The notes below the pieces were generated by a model, which was given only the letters and a program-made list of their open reading frames with translations, was not told the origin of the DNA and made no database searches. From CAYXRK01 sp964467615 (GTDB lineage Bacteria; Hydrogenedentota; Hydrogenedentia; Hydrogenedentales; GCA-2746185), in contig CAYXRK010000048.1 of the NCBI GenBank assembly GCA_964467615.1, positions 1 through 28,114 of the forward strand: a stretch of DNA of 28,114 bases. Direction: 5' to 3'. Shown here in pieces: positions 7,302-16,000 of this stretch (position 1 is the stretch's first letter; every line of letters begins with the position of its first letter). Both the position numbers and the translations under genes were made by a program.

Positions 7302-8405
7302 GTGAATCCTTCTGATTATTTCTCGACGACGATGCCAGAGGCCGATGCGAAATTCGCGGCGGCTTGCGCGCGAGCGGGTATCGAGCCTTCGTTCTTTGTC
7401 AATCCGAGGCCCGGCCCGGGGGGCGAAGAACTGCGCATGGGTGTCGCTGTTTGCGGGCCCAAGGACGCGACGAACCGGCTCGTGATCATTTCGGCCACGC
7501 ACGGCATCGAGGGCTACGCAGGCGCGGGTATTCAAGTCGGCGTGTTGCAAAACTGGAGCGATTTCAGCCTACCTGACGATACCGCCGTCGTGCTCGTACA
7601 CATGCTCAATCCCTGGGGCGTCGCGTGGGATCGGCGCGAGAACGAGGACAACGTCGACATCTTCCGCAACCTTATCTACTGCGACGACCCAAGCGAAGCC
7701 GACGAGTTGTACGATCTCCTCGCGCCGATCATGAGTCCGCGCGCGTGGAGTGAAGATGTGTGGAAGGTGGGCCAGGACATGTATGCCGCGCTGGCCAAGC
7801 ATTTCGGACGAGACCGACTGATTCTCGCGCACCGCAAAGGGCAGCACCACAACCCCAAGGGACAGCAGTACCACGGCAACGGCCCAACATGGTCCAAGAC
7901 GACATTCGACTTCATCATCGACGAGCACTTGGCGGGCGCACGTCGGATCGGCGTGCTAGACATTCACACCGGATTCGGAGACTACGGCGTCGGGATGATT
8001 ACCTCCTACTGCCGCCCGGAGACCGAGAAGTTCAAGCGAATCATGCGGTGGGTGGGCGGCGCGAAATACTACCCCGGCGATTCTCCGCACATTCCGCGGC
8101 ACGACAAGTCATTTCCGTTTGATTTCATCGAAAAGCGCGTTCCGGGGAGCGAAGTGACAGCGGGAGTGTTGGAGTACGGTACCGTGCCGCCGATCACAAC
8201 GCCGCACATCTGGCCAGCCAATTTATACTTCCACATGTATGGCGACCCGCTGTCTCCGGAAGGCCGTGCGATCGCGAAAGAGTACCGAGCGTTTTGTTAC
8301 CAAGAGAAAGACGACTGGAAAAATTCCGTTTGGGAGCGTGGGCGCGAGGTTGTCCAGAATATGCTTGACGGCATGGGCGAATGGGTAGCGGAGTCGGCGT
8401 ATTGA
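7302..8405 (+). CDS. DUF2817 family, M14-like zinc hydrolase
   Basis: A 367-residue protein of the DUF2817 group, related to M14 carboxypeptidases and succinylglutamate desuccinylases. The zinc-site motif HxxE is seen in SATHGIEGYAG, and the third ligand in LDIHTGFGDYG. The N-terminal NPSDYFSTTMPEADAKF matches the usual start of the family. I place the start at GTG 7302, just before NPSDYFS. GTG 7266 adds 12 Arg/Pro-rich residues not seen in relatives, and ATG 7332 would cut the conserved first strand. The ribosome-binding site is weak in each case. There is no signal peptide, so the protein is probably cytoplasmic; its substrate is unknown. Neighbours are the DUF1080 gene upstream and an SDR 43 bases downstream. 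Confidence 0.85.
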   Translation: MNPSDYFSTTMPEADAKFAAACARAGIEPSFFVNPRPGPGGEELRMGVAVCGPKDATNRLVIISATHGIEGYAGAGIQVGVLQNWSDFSLPDDTAVVLVHMLNPWGVAWDRRENEDNVDIFRNLIYCDDPSEADELYDLLAPIMSPRAWSEDVWKVGQDMYAALAKHFGRDRLILAHRKGQHHNPKGQQYHGNGPTWSKTTFDFIIDEHLAGARRIGVLDIHTGFGDYGVGMITSYCRPETEKFKRIMRWVGGAKYYPGDSPHIPRHDKSFPFDFIEKRVPGSEVTAGVLEYGTVPPITTPHIWPANLYFHMYGDPLSPEGRAIAKEYRAFCYQEKDDWKNSVWERGREVVQNMLDGMGEWVAESAY

Positions 8406-8448
8406 ACTCGGGCCCAACCTGCGATTCTGCGCCAGGCGCCGTTACGTC

Positions 8449-9213
8449 ATGACGCTCGATTCAATGGCGGCGATTGTGACCGGTGGCGCATCGGGTCTGG
8501 GCGAGGCGGTCGTGCGCGAATTCGCCACCGCCGGTGCGAAGGTCTCGATATTCGATACGGATACCGCAAACGCCGAGCGCGTGGCCGACGAAACGGGCGC
8601 GGCATATTTTCACGTCGCGGTGAACGACGAGCCCAGCGTCCAACACGGTCTCGAAATGGCAGCGGGCCGGCACGGCGAGGCCCAGGTATTGGTCAATTGC
8701 GCCGGGATAGGTGCTCCGCCAAGGCGCGTCGCCGGGAAGAAAGGGCCCTATCCGCTCGATGTGTGGCAGCGAATTCTCGACGTCAATCTCACCGGCACGT
8801 TCAATTGCGTGCGTCTTGCCGCCGCGCGCATGATCAGTCTCGACCCGCTCGACACCGGCGAACGCGGTGTCATCATTAACACATCGTCCATCAACGGCGC
8901 GGACGGCCCAGCCGGCACGGTGGCCTACACGGCCTCGAAAGCGGCCATCGACGGCATGACGATTACGATGGCGCGGGACCTCGCGTCATACGGAATTCGC
9001 GTCTGCACCATCGCACCGGGTCCCTTTGCCACTCCGCTGGTACTCAAGTCTCCGGAGGAATCCCTTCGAGGGATGATCGGGCCGATGCAATTTCCAAAGC
9101 GCCTGGGCGAGCCCAGTGAATTCGCCGCGCTCGCGCGCCATTGTGTCGAAAACTGTATGCTGAATGGCACGGTGATCCGAATTGATGCCGCGACGCGTAT
9201 GGATCAGCGGTAG
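8449..9213 (+). CDS. SDR oxidoreductase, type II 3-hydroxyacyl-CoA dehydrogenase-like
   Basis: A 254-residue classical short-chain dehydrogenase. Seen: the cofactor loop TGGASGLG (residues 11-18), Asp36 at the end of the second strand (FDTD), which favours NAD(H), the NCAG motif, Asn113, and a catalytic Ser (147) with Tyr160 and Lys164 in YTASK. The insert GERGVIINTSS and the stretch IRVCTIAPGPFATPL are like HSD17B10 enzymes, which oxidise 3-hydroxyacyl-CoA or hydroxysteroids. It lies 12 bases before the crotonase gene, so the two are almost surely co-transcribed and may act on the same acyl-CoA or beta-hydroxy acid. The start ATG lacks a strong ribosome-binding site; Met6 is an alternative. 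Confidence 0.9.
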   Translation: MTLDSMAAIVTGGASGLGEAVVREFATAGAKVSIFDTDTANAERVADETGAAYFHVAVNDEPSVQHGLEMAAGRHGEAQVLVNCAGIGAPPRRVAGKKGPYPLDVWQRILDVNLTGTFNCVRLAAARMISLDPLDTGERGVIINTSSINGADGPAGTVAYTASKAAIDGMTITMARDLASYGIRVCTIAPGPFATPLVLKSPEESLRGMIGPMQFPKRLGEPSEFAALARHCVENCMLNGTVIRIDAATRMDQR

Positions 9214-9225
9214 AAAGGCGAAGCG

Positions 9226-10089
9226 ATGGAGCAGTCTCGTTACATTCTGCGCGAGGACCCCGCCGAGCATGTCGCTCGAATTGTCCTCGATCGCCCCGAG
9301 ACGCGCAACGCGCAGGACACCACGTTTTTATACGAGCTGAACGACGCGCTCGACACCGCCGCCCAAGACGACCGCGTCAAGGTCATCATCATCGCGGCCA
9401 ACGGCCCCCACTTTTCCTCTGGCCATGATTTGCGCGAGACCGATTCTCTCGAACATATGCGGGCACACGATACCGTCGGGACCTGGGCTGAATTCGGCGC
9501 AAAGGGCGCGGAGGGCGTGATGGCCCGCGAGGCGGAACTCTATCTCGGTTTGTGCGAGCGGTGGCGTGCGATTCCGAAGCCAACGATCGCCCAAGTCCAC
9601 GGCAAGTGCATCGCAGGTGGACTCATGCTGGTGTGGCCCTGCGATTTGATCGTGGCGAGCGACGACGCGCTGTTTCAGGACAACACCGTCACGATGGGCA
9701 TGTGCGGCGTCGAGTACTTCGCGCACCCCTGGGAATTAGGCATCCGCAAGGCGAAAGAATACCTTTTCACCGCGAACTGGATCGATGCCGAGGAGGCGTG
9801 GCGGCTCGGCATGGTGAACCGCGTCGTGCCGCGCGAGGACCTCGAGCGTGCGACGCTAGAACTGGCGCAAAAAATTGCGGCGAAGTCCCTTTTCGCTCTT
9901 AAGCTAATCAAGCAATCCGTGAACGCCGCCCAAGATGCGCAGGGCCGTGCACAGGCATTCCAACAGGCGTTCGCGCTGCACCAATTGGGCCACAGCCACA
10001 ACTTTCAAGTACACGGCATGGCGATTGATCCGACCGGACTAGCGCCCACGTTGCGCAAGAATGAAGGCCAGACGAACGAACGGAAATGA
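9226..10089 (+). CDS. Crotonase-superfamily protein (enoyl-CoA hydratase-like, catalytic Glu pair replaced)
   Basis: A 287-residue crotonase-fold protein. It has the oxyanion-hole stretches GPHFSSGHDLRE (about 60-71) and HGKCIAGGLMLVWPCDLIVAS (125-145), and the trimer-forming C-terminal helices. Aligned by eye to rat mitochondrial hydratase, the two catalytic glutamates (144 and 164 there) fall on Met134 and Thr154, so classical hydration of enoyl-CoA is doubtful. Glu163 in GVEYFAHPWELG is conserved in the similar actinobacterial-type proteins I know and could serve instead. CoA-thioester isomerase, hydrolase or decarboxylase chemistry are options. It starts 12 bases after the SDR with an AAAGG site, and ends 75 bases before an aminotransferase. 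Family call sure; reaction unknown. Confidence 0.88.
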   Translation: MEQSRYILREDPAEHVARIVLDRPETRNAQDTTFLYELNDALDTAAQDDRVKVIIIAANGPHFSSGHDLRETDSLEHMRAHDTVGTWAEFGAKGAEGVMAREAELYLGLCERWRAIPKPTIAQVHGKCIAGGLMLVWPCDLIVASDDALFQDNTVTMGMCGVEYFAHPWELGIRKAKEYLFTANWIDAEEAWRLGMVNRVVPREDLERATLELAQKIAAKSLFALKLIKQSVNAAQDAQGRAQAFQQAFALHQLGHSHNFQVHGMAIDPTGLAPTLRKNEGQTNERK

Positions 10090-10164
10090 GTCCGCCGGCG
10101 ATACGGTTCATATCTGGCGTGTCGCCGCGCTACACAGACCTGAAACACTCGGGAGGAATTTGAG

Positions 10165-11541
10165 ATGACACAAATGAGTGATGCGGCGCAGCGTGACGTG
10201 GCCTATCTGATCCACGGCTTCACGGATCTCAGTCGCCATACGAGTGACGGGCCATCGATCATAACCGGCGGCAAAGGCATCTACGTCTACGACGACCGTG
10301 GGCGCGAGTACATCGAAGCGGTGTCCGGCATGTGGTGCACGTCGCTGGGGTTCGGCGAAGAAGAGCTGGTCGACGCGGCCATCGAGCAATTCCGCAAACT
10401 TCCCTACTACCATACGCTCGCGTCCAAGTCTGTCAATCCGGCAATCGAGTTAAGCGAACGAATCGCGAAGCTCTCGCCAATTCCAAACGCCAAGGTGTAC
10501 TTGGCGTTGTCGGGTTCCGAGGCGAACGATTTTCTCATCAAATTTCTCTGGTACTACAACAACGCGATTGGCCGCCCGAAAAAAAAGAAAGTCATCGCGC
10601 GCAAAAATTCATACCACGGCGGAACGGTCGTCGCCTCCAGCTTGACCGGCATCGCCAAAAACCAGACCGGCTTCGACGTACCGCTGCCGGGGTTCCTGCA
10701 CACGAGCGACCCGCACTACTACCGCGACGCCCTGCCCGGCGAAACGAAAGATCAGTTCGTCGAGCGGATGGCGGCGGACCTTGAACGCATGATCCTTGAC
10801 GAAGGTCCCGAGACAATCATGGCGTTCATGGCCGAGCCGGTCACCGGCGGAGGCGGCGTGGTCATTCCACCCGCCGGGTACTACCAGAAAATTCAGGAGG
10901 TGCTCGACCGCTACGACGTGCTGTTTCTCGCGGACGAAGTCATCACCGGGATTGGAAGGACCGGCAACTGGTTTGGCTGCGATACGTTTGGCATCCGGCC
11001 GGACACCATGACTGTTGCAAAAGGACTCTCTTCCGCCTACCAACCCATCGCAGCGCTCGTGTTCTCGGACGAAATTTATCAAGGGCTGCTTGCGGGAAAT
11101 GATCAAATCGGGTTCTTCGGTCACGGCACCACCTACTCCGGCCATCCGGTCGGGGCGGCCGTGGCGCTCAAGGTCCTCGAAATCATCGAGCGGCGCAATC
11201 TGATCGCCCACGTCCGCAAGGTAAGCCAAAGGTTTGAAGAGCGCTTGCGCCGATTCCGGGGCCATCCTTACGTCGGCGACGTGCGAAGCGTAGGCCTCAT
11301 GGGCGCGATCGAATTCGTCCGCGACAAATCCAACAAGAGCCCCTTCGAGCCGATGGGGTCATTCAGCCGCCACGTCCGCGCCATCGCCGAAGAGCAGGGA
11401 GTAATCCTGCGATCTCTTCAAGTGGGCGACACCGTCGCCTTCTGCCCCCCGCTCATCATCACCGAGGCCGAGATCGACGAACTATTCGACCGTTTCTCGG
11501 CCGCCCTTACAACCGCTCAGGAAAGCTATCCGACGACATAG
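10165..11541 (+). CDS. Class III (omega) aminotransferase, PLP-dependent
   Basis: A 458-residue fold-type I aminotransferase that moves an amino group from a terminal amine or beta-amino acid to pyruvate or 2-oxoglutarate. Seen: the N-terminal SGMWCTSLGFGEEEL, the PLP phosphate site SGSEAND, NSYHGGT, the PLP ring Asp in FLADEVITGIGRTG, and the Schiff-base Lys286 in TVAKGLSSAYQP. The form is near the putrescine or beta-alanine:pyruvate aminotransferase (SpuC/omega-APT) group, where the N-terminal WC and HYY features recur. A GGAGGAAT ribosome-binding site precedes the ATG. It is the last gene of the plus-strand run from the SDR, and the semialdehyde it would make could feed the ALDH at 19434 (inference). 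Amine substrate not determined. Confidence 0.92.
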   Translation: MTQMSDAAQRDVAYLIHGFTDLSRHTSDGPSIITGGKGIYVYDDRGREYIEAVSGMWCTSLGFGEEELVDAAIEQFRKLPYYHTLASKSVNPAIELSERIAKLSPIPNAKVYLALSGSEANDFLIKFLWYYNNAIGRPKKKKVIARKNSYHGGTVVASSLTGIAKNQTGFDVPLPGFLHTSDPHYYRDALPGETKDQFVERMAADLERMILDEGPETIMAFMAEPVTGGGGVVIPPAGYYQKIQEVLDRYDVLFLADEVITGIGRTGNWFGCDTFGIRPDTMTVAKGLSSAYQPIAALVFSDEIYQGLLAGNDQIGFFGHGTTYSGHPVGAAVALKVLEIIERRNLIAHVRKVSQRFEERLRRFRGHPYVGDVRSVGLMGAIEFVRDKSNKSPFEPMGSFSRHVRAIAEEQGVILRSLQVGDTVAFCPPLIITEAEIDELFDRFSAALTTAQESYPTT

Positions 11542-11652
11542 CGTAGCGAATCAGGCATCGCGCGGCACGACGGTCGGCCAATAGACGCAATACCGACGCT
11601 CAGTTCCTACGAGGCGCCCCGTCCAAATCCACCCCGGACCTAAGTTGTCGAG

Positions 11653-11728
11653 TGGTGGGCCCGGTAGGATTCGAACCTACGACCAATTGATTATGAGTCA
11701 ACTGCTCTAACCGCTGAGCTACGGGCCC
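11653..11728 (-). tRNA. tRNA with CAU anticodon, most likely tRNA-Ile2 (lysidine type)
   Basis: A full 76-base cloverleaf including encoded CCA. Acceptor GGGCCCG pairs with CGGGCCC; D-stem GCTC/GAGC; anticodon stem GTTGA/TCAAT around loop CTCATAA; T-arm GTAGG/CCTAC with loop TTCGAAT. The anticodon CAU can be initiator Met, elongator Met or Ile2. The acceptor has C4-G69 and C5-G68, which are the TilS recognition pairs of E. coli tRNA-Ile2, and the stretch GACTCATAATC...TTGGTCG is like E. coli ileX. The first base pair G1-C72 rules against an initiator. I therefore favour Ile2, which reads AUA after lysidine modification by TilS. It lies 83 bases after the CNB gene, same strand. Confidence 0.9.
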
Positions 11729-11740
11729 GCCGGGACGGAT

Positions 11741-11746
11741 AGTATA
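11741..11746 (-). promoter_or_regulatory. -10 box of the tRNA promoter
   Basis: On the minus strand TATACT stands 12 bases before the first tRNA base, so transcription would begin a few bases from the mature 5' end. There is no good TTGACA-like hexamer at 16-18 bases upstream. Supported by the same TATACT box at two other minus-strand promoters in this window. Confidence 0.4.
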
Positions 11747-11811
11747 CGTTCCGGAAGCTTCGGACTGGTACTTACCCTCTCGATAGAACTTCCGCGCGAT
11801 CCAGCGGCGGT

Positions 11812-12666
11812 TCAGTGACAGAAGTGTTTGGCGGCGTTGGCTTTTAAGGATTCGATGAACGCCTTGCGGTCGTCTCGTGATAGACGCTTGACGAGTTGGT
11901 CGGTGTAGTGGTCCCACGAGAATTTGAGGAGTTCGGCTTCGCCGCTGGCCATGGCGGTCGCCGTCCACTCGATTCCCTTTTCGCCCTTGTTCGGAAAGAT
12001 GCCTACCATGTCGGGCGAGTTGATTATTTTCTCGCCGGACGTTTTGCGAAACAACTTGAGTTTTCCGCGGGCGAGGATGTATCCCGTGGCTTTGCAGAGC
12101 GATCCTTCGTTGAAGAGTGTGTCGACTTCCTTGAGGCGAAGGCGCTCAGCGATCGACGGGAAGGGCAGGCACACACGCAGTCGAAGCGGCTCGGTAAGGC
12201 CGGAGAAAAGCGCCAGGTCCAGGATTTCCTTGAACTCGAACCGTTGCCAGATTTGACGTTCGACGGCGTCGCGAAAGGACTGGTGCTCATTGTCGGCCAG
12301 TTGTTGTTCGGCGGTCTCGTATAAGTCCTCCCAATAGAACTGGGCCGCGACGGCCGAGCCCTTCGCGCGGACGGTCGCCGAGCGCATGTCGGCGCTACGA
12401 AACTGCGCCATTTCGCCGAGGAGCGCGGGCGCCGAAATCTCGATGGGATCGCGGTCGGTGAATTCGATGGCCGCTTTTCCGTCGACGAGGACGTAGCCCG
12501 TGTCGAAGGAGAGGTACCCGGCGTTGATGAGTGGCTCGCCATCCTCGTAGTGGAACACGTCGGAGACGTTCAAGAATACGCCCGCGACGTCGGCCCGGGT
12601 CTGTTCGTTCAACGACGATAAGAACTCGAGTGAGGCGATTTGTTTTGCGGCGGTATCGACGTCCAT
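11812..12666 (-). CDS. Protein with two cyclic-nucleotide-binding folds and no output domain
   Basis: A 284-residue soluble protein. Residues about 10-115 form a CNB domain (FLSSLNEQTRADV..., YVLVDGKAAIEF) with a phosphate-binding-cassette-like LGEMAQFRSADMRSATVRA, where Gly-Glu and the Arg-Ser-Ala-Thr end are kept. Residues about 150-260 look like a second, degenerate CNB fold (LALFSGLTEPLRLRVCLPFP..., GYILARGKLKLF), in which the cassette is hard to see. There is no helix-turn-helix, kinase or channel segment, so it is not a CRP regulator. It may bind cNMP and act on a partner. The start ATG has AAAGGAAAGG upstream and a sigma70-like promoter of its own. A tRNA follows on the same strand. 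Function unknown. Confidence 0.75.
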   Translation of the reverse strand: MDVDTAAKQIASLEFLSSLNEQTRADVAGVFLNVSDVFHYEDGEPLINAGYLSFDTGYVLVDGKAAIEFTDRDPIEISAPALLGEMAQFRSADMRSATVRAKGSAVAAQFYWEDLYETAEQQLADNEHQSFRDAVERQIWQRFEFKEILDLALFSGLTEPLRLRVCLPFPSIAERLRLKEVDTLFNEGSLCKATGYILARGKLKLFRKTSGEKIINSPDMVGIFPNKGEKGIEWTATAMASGEAELLKFSWDHYTDQLVKRLSRDDRKAFIESLKANAAKHFCH

Positions 12667-12704
12667 TGGGGCCTTTCCTTTGCAGACTGCGAATGTGACG
12701 TTAA

Positions 12705-12734
12705 ACCATAGACATTTGACGGGAAAGGTGTCAA
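12705..12734 (-). promoter_or_regulatory. Sigma70-like promoter of the CNB gene
   Basis: On the minus strand a perfect -35 TTGACA (12729-12734) and a -10 TATGGT (12705-12710, 4 of 6) are 18 bases apart. The -10 lies 38 bases before the ATG at 12666. It sits right after the DUF2905 stop, so this gene can be expressed apart from the LptD-like and DUF2905 genes. Confidence 0.55.
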
Positions 12735-12753
12735 TTCGGACGGCGCGCGCAAG

Positions 12754-12984
12754 TTACCGAAACCGCGAGAACAGGTACAGAATCGCCGTCAGCGCCACGC
12801 TGATGATGATGCACGTAGTGATCGGAAAATAGAGCCGCGTGTGTTCGCCTTCGACGCGAATGTCGCCTGGCAGCCGGCCCAAGAACGTAAGGTATCGCCC
12901 GCCGCCGAACACCAAGATGAGGCCGACGAGCAAGAGGATCGCGCCGACGGCGATCAGGACTCTTCCGAGGGGTTGCAATTCCAT
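12754..12984 (-). CDS. DUF2905 small membrane protein
   Basis: A 76-residue protein with two transmembrane helices: residues about 8-28 (LIAVGAILLLVGLILVFGG) and about 52-72 (PITTCIIISVALTAILYLF). Between them is the DUF2905 hallmark LGRLPGDIRVEGEHTRLYFP. The length is usual for this family, found in many Gram-negative and some Gram-positive bacteria, with no known function. The start ATG has no strong ribosome-binding site. It lies 90 bases behind the LptD-like gene on the same strand and may be co-transcribed with it, which would hint at a link to the envelope. A second open frame overlapping it (12731-13021) is a shadow. Confidence 0.88.
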   Translation of the reverse strand: MELQPLGRVLIAVGAILLLVGLILVFGGGRYLTFLGRLPGDIRVEGEHTRLYFPITTCIIISVALTAILYLFSRFR

Positions 12985-13074
12985 GGGCGTATTTTGGATG
13001 ATGTGAAGCGTCGTACGCCATCCGCGGCTCGGCAGGAGCCTCGCCCTCCCCGTTTGGCGTCCCCGTTCTCGCGG

Positions 13075-16000
13075 TCAGAATTTTACGCGCGCTCCGGGGA
13101 AGGCGGCAAGGCTGAATTCGATGCCGACATCGAAGCCCGAGCGGCGGTCGCGCACGCGGAAGGTGGCTTCCCAGCAGTGGAGCCTCCGGCGAAGTTCGTA
13201 GGACTGGCGGACAAGTTCGTCACGTTCGAAATCGTAGCGGTGTTCGAAAGAGAGCGACCATTTGTCGTTTACGCGGTAGCCCATTCCGTAGAGGATTTCG
13301 CGGTTGAATATGTCCTTGTCGGTTTCGGTATACGCGTAGCCCAGACGTGCGTTGAAGTTTCCGTTGAGGGCCGCGTCGTCGTAGTAAAAGAGCGCGAGGA
13401 CGCGATTGAAATCGCCCCGCTGGTCGTCCGGAAGATACTCGTCATCTACCCGTTCGCGAATATCGCTTCCCGCGTCGCGCACCCGATTGAGCAAGGGGAA
13501 ATAGTCGAGAAAATCGCGCTCGTTTTCGATGCCGTGGTGTTCACCTACCGTTTGGAAGCCCCACCACGATCGTGGCCGGATGTCGATCTCCATCTCGTAG
13601 TCCTGGCTGCGGCGGTCCTCGTTCGAGAAGTCATTTCCCGTGTAGGCCGAGACGCGCGCGACGGGCCAAGTCTCGCCCGTCTCGGCGTCCTTGCCGAGCA
13701 GGATGTTGTCGATTTTGGTTTCCACGCGGCTTCGGCCGGGCACGTCGTCGAGGGCGTCGAATTTGGGGACATCGTCGATGTCGATTCCGCCTGGGGCGCG
13801 ATAGGAGTAGGTCATCGACGGCACAACGATGTGCTTAAACTCCGAGAAGCCCAGGACCCCACCGTACGTACGTTGGAAGCGGGACTGTACGGTCACGCCG
13901 CCTACGCCGTTTACCGTCACCTCGCTATTCTCGTCGTCGCGTGTCCGCGAGTACCACGAGACACCGCCCTCGGCGAACGGCGCAATGTTGAGCCACGGCG
14001 CAGCGTTCCAATCGTAGGTCAACCGGGCAGTGCTGATGGACCGGCCGGATTCGTCGTCGTAGCGGCGGCGGAAGGATTCGTAATAGCCGTTATAGGTGTC
14101 GAAGGAGAAATAGAGGTTCTTCGCCAACTCGCGTTCAAGATGATGATAGGTGAACTCGGGCAGCTTTTCGGTTTCGCGGGTGAAGTCGTGCGTGGCTTTG
14201 GAGGCGGTCAGCGTGAGAATGCCGTCGTTCTTCGTTATGTGGGTCAGGTTGCCGAAGGTCCGGGGGCCCGTCCGATCACGGTAGGTGTCGTAAAAGAAGT
14301 CCTTGACGAAATTGCGGTCGTACCATTGTTCAGTCTGCGCGAGGAAGACGGTGCGATCCGAAAGTTCCGTGCGGTGGTAGAACTCGGTGTAGCCGCGATC
14401 GTGCGTGGTGTACATCGTGCGCAGGCTGCCCTTGCTTCGAAACAGCCGGGACTCGGTGGCGTTCATGAAGTCGTACTCCATGTCGACACCCATGCCGAGA
14501 CCTTCCTTTTGCGTCGGCATGAAACGCAAAGCGAGGTCAAGGTGTTCGGTGACCTTGAACCACAGCCCTACGTTCACGAAGGTCCCCGTTTCGGCGTTGC
14601 GTCCTGTGTCAAAATCAAGACTCGTTTCGCGGTCACCGTGATATCCGGCCGACCACTTCGGAACAAAGAAGGGTGTGTCGATCACGCCGAGTTGAAGTCT
14701 CGCGTTCGTTCCAAGCACCACCTGATTATTCGAGACCGTGGCGTTCTTGAGCCTGAGGCGGTAGTGCGGCACAGGATGATCGCAGGTGGTCACCCAAAGA
14801 TCCTCGGCCTGGAACTCGTCCGGCCCAAGCACCCGCAAGGTAGCGGCATTGAAATACACGACGCCGGCTTTTCCCTTCGCGCCGAACATCTCACCCGTCT
14901 GCGAGGCCAAGTCGTACTGCACGAAATCCGCCTGCAATTCGCGCGAAGGCTCGATCAAATGAATCCCCTCTGCCTCGAATTTACCTTGGCGGACCAGACG
15001 TTGTTGGCGATCTTCAGGTGTTTCCGGTGTTGAGAGAAGTCGCGGCTTCGCTTCATCTTCGGGGGCGTCAGGCTCTTCGATCGGGTATGTGTACTTGAGC
15101 CGTGTTGCGGTCAGCGATGAATCGGCCTGCTCGATTTTGATGTTGCCCGACGCCTCCACGGCGCCGTTCGTAATTTCGCGGGACAACGATTCGCCCTCGA
15201 AAAAAGTGTCGCCGATTCGAAAACGAAACCCATCGGACATGCTGAGATTGCCTTCCAAGTCACCCTCAAGGATCCCGGCGACCGGGTCTTCGATAGGCTG
15301 CGAGAGGTCGGGGACGATGAAGCCCAACTCGCCTTCACCTATAGTCGCGCCGGAGCTTAGCGCTTCGGTAAACGTTTGCTGCGAAGCCGGTGCGAGCGCG
15401 GGGGCGTGTGCCTCGTTTCCGCCCATCGGTACCGGACCAGGTTTCTTGCTGAACTCGGGACGAATCTGCTGCCGGGGTCGTGGCGTCAGGTCCGGAGCGT
15501 TGGTTTGCGATTCGGCACCAGGCCCTACCGATTCGGTCGCGGGTTCTTCCGAATCGGCCGCAGGCTGCGCAGGGGCGGACGAAGGAGCGGGGACCGCGGC
15601 AATCGGTTCCGGCGTTGGGGGAGGCGCCTCAGGCAGCGCAGGAGCTGACGGCGCCACTGTTTCGGCTTCCTCGACGATTGGCCCTGGAGATGGCTGGGGT
15701 GGCGGTTGCACTGCGGCGGGCGCAATTTCGGCGCGGCCCCGAGTGTAGGCGGACTTTTCCTCGAGCGACAGCGCAGCCATGAATCCGCCAGTTGCGGCGA
15801 GGGTCTGGACGGGGGAAGGCAGTGTCCAGGAATCGCCGCGCGCCAGATTCGAATCGTAGGACTCAATCGTTGCGCCGGACGCGACGAGGAATCCGGTCTC
15901 GCTTAGCGCGAGCGCGGTGGGATTCTCCGCCGCGAGTTCTTCCGCCTTGCCGTCGTCGTCAATCACACTGACGCCGCCTCTCGCGGCGACGACGAACCGG

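Noticed and set aside
11600..11968. Minus-strand open frame reading GGPVAQRLEQLTHNQLVV
   Set aside because: It is the translation of the tRNA gene, a common false protein.
12841..15033. 730-residue plus-strand open frame
   Set aside because: It is antisense to the LptD-like gene, with no family motif; a GC-rich shadow frame.
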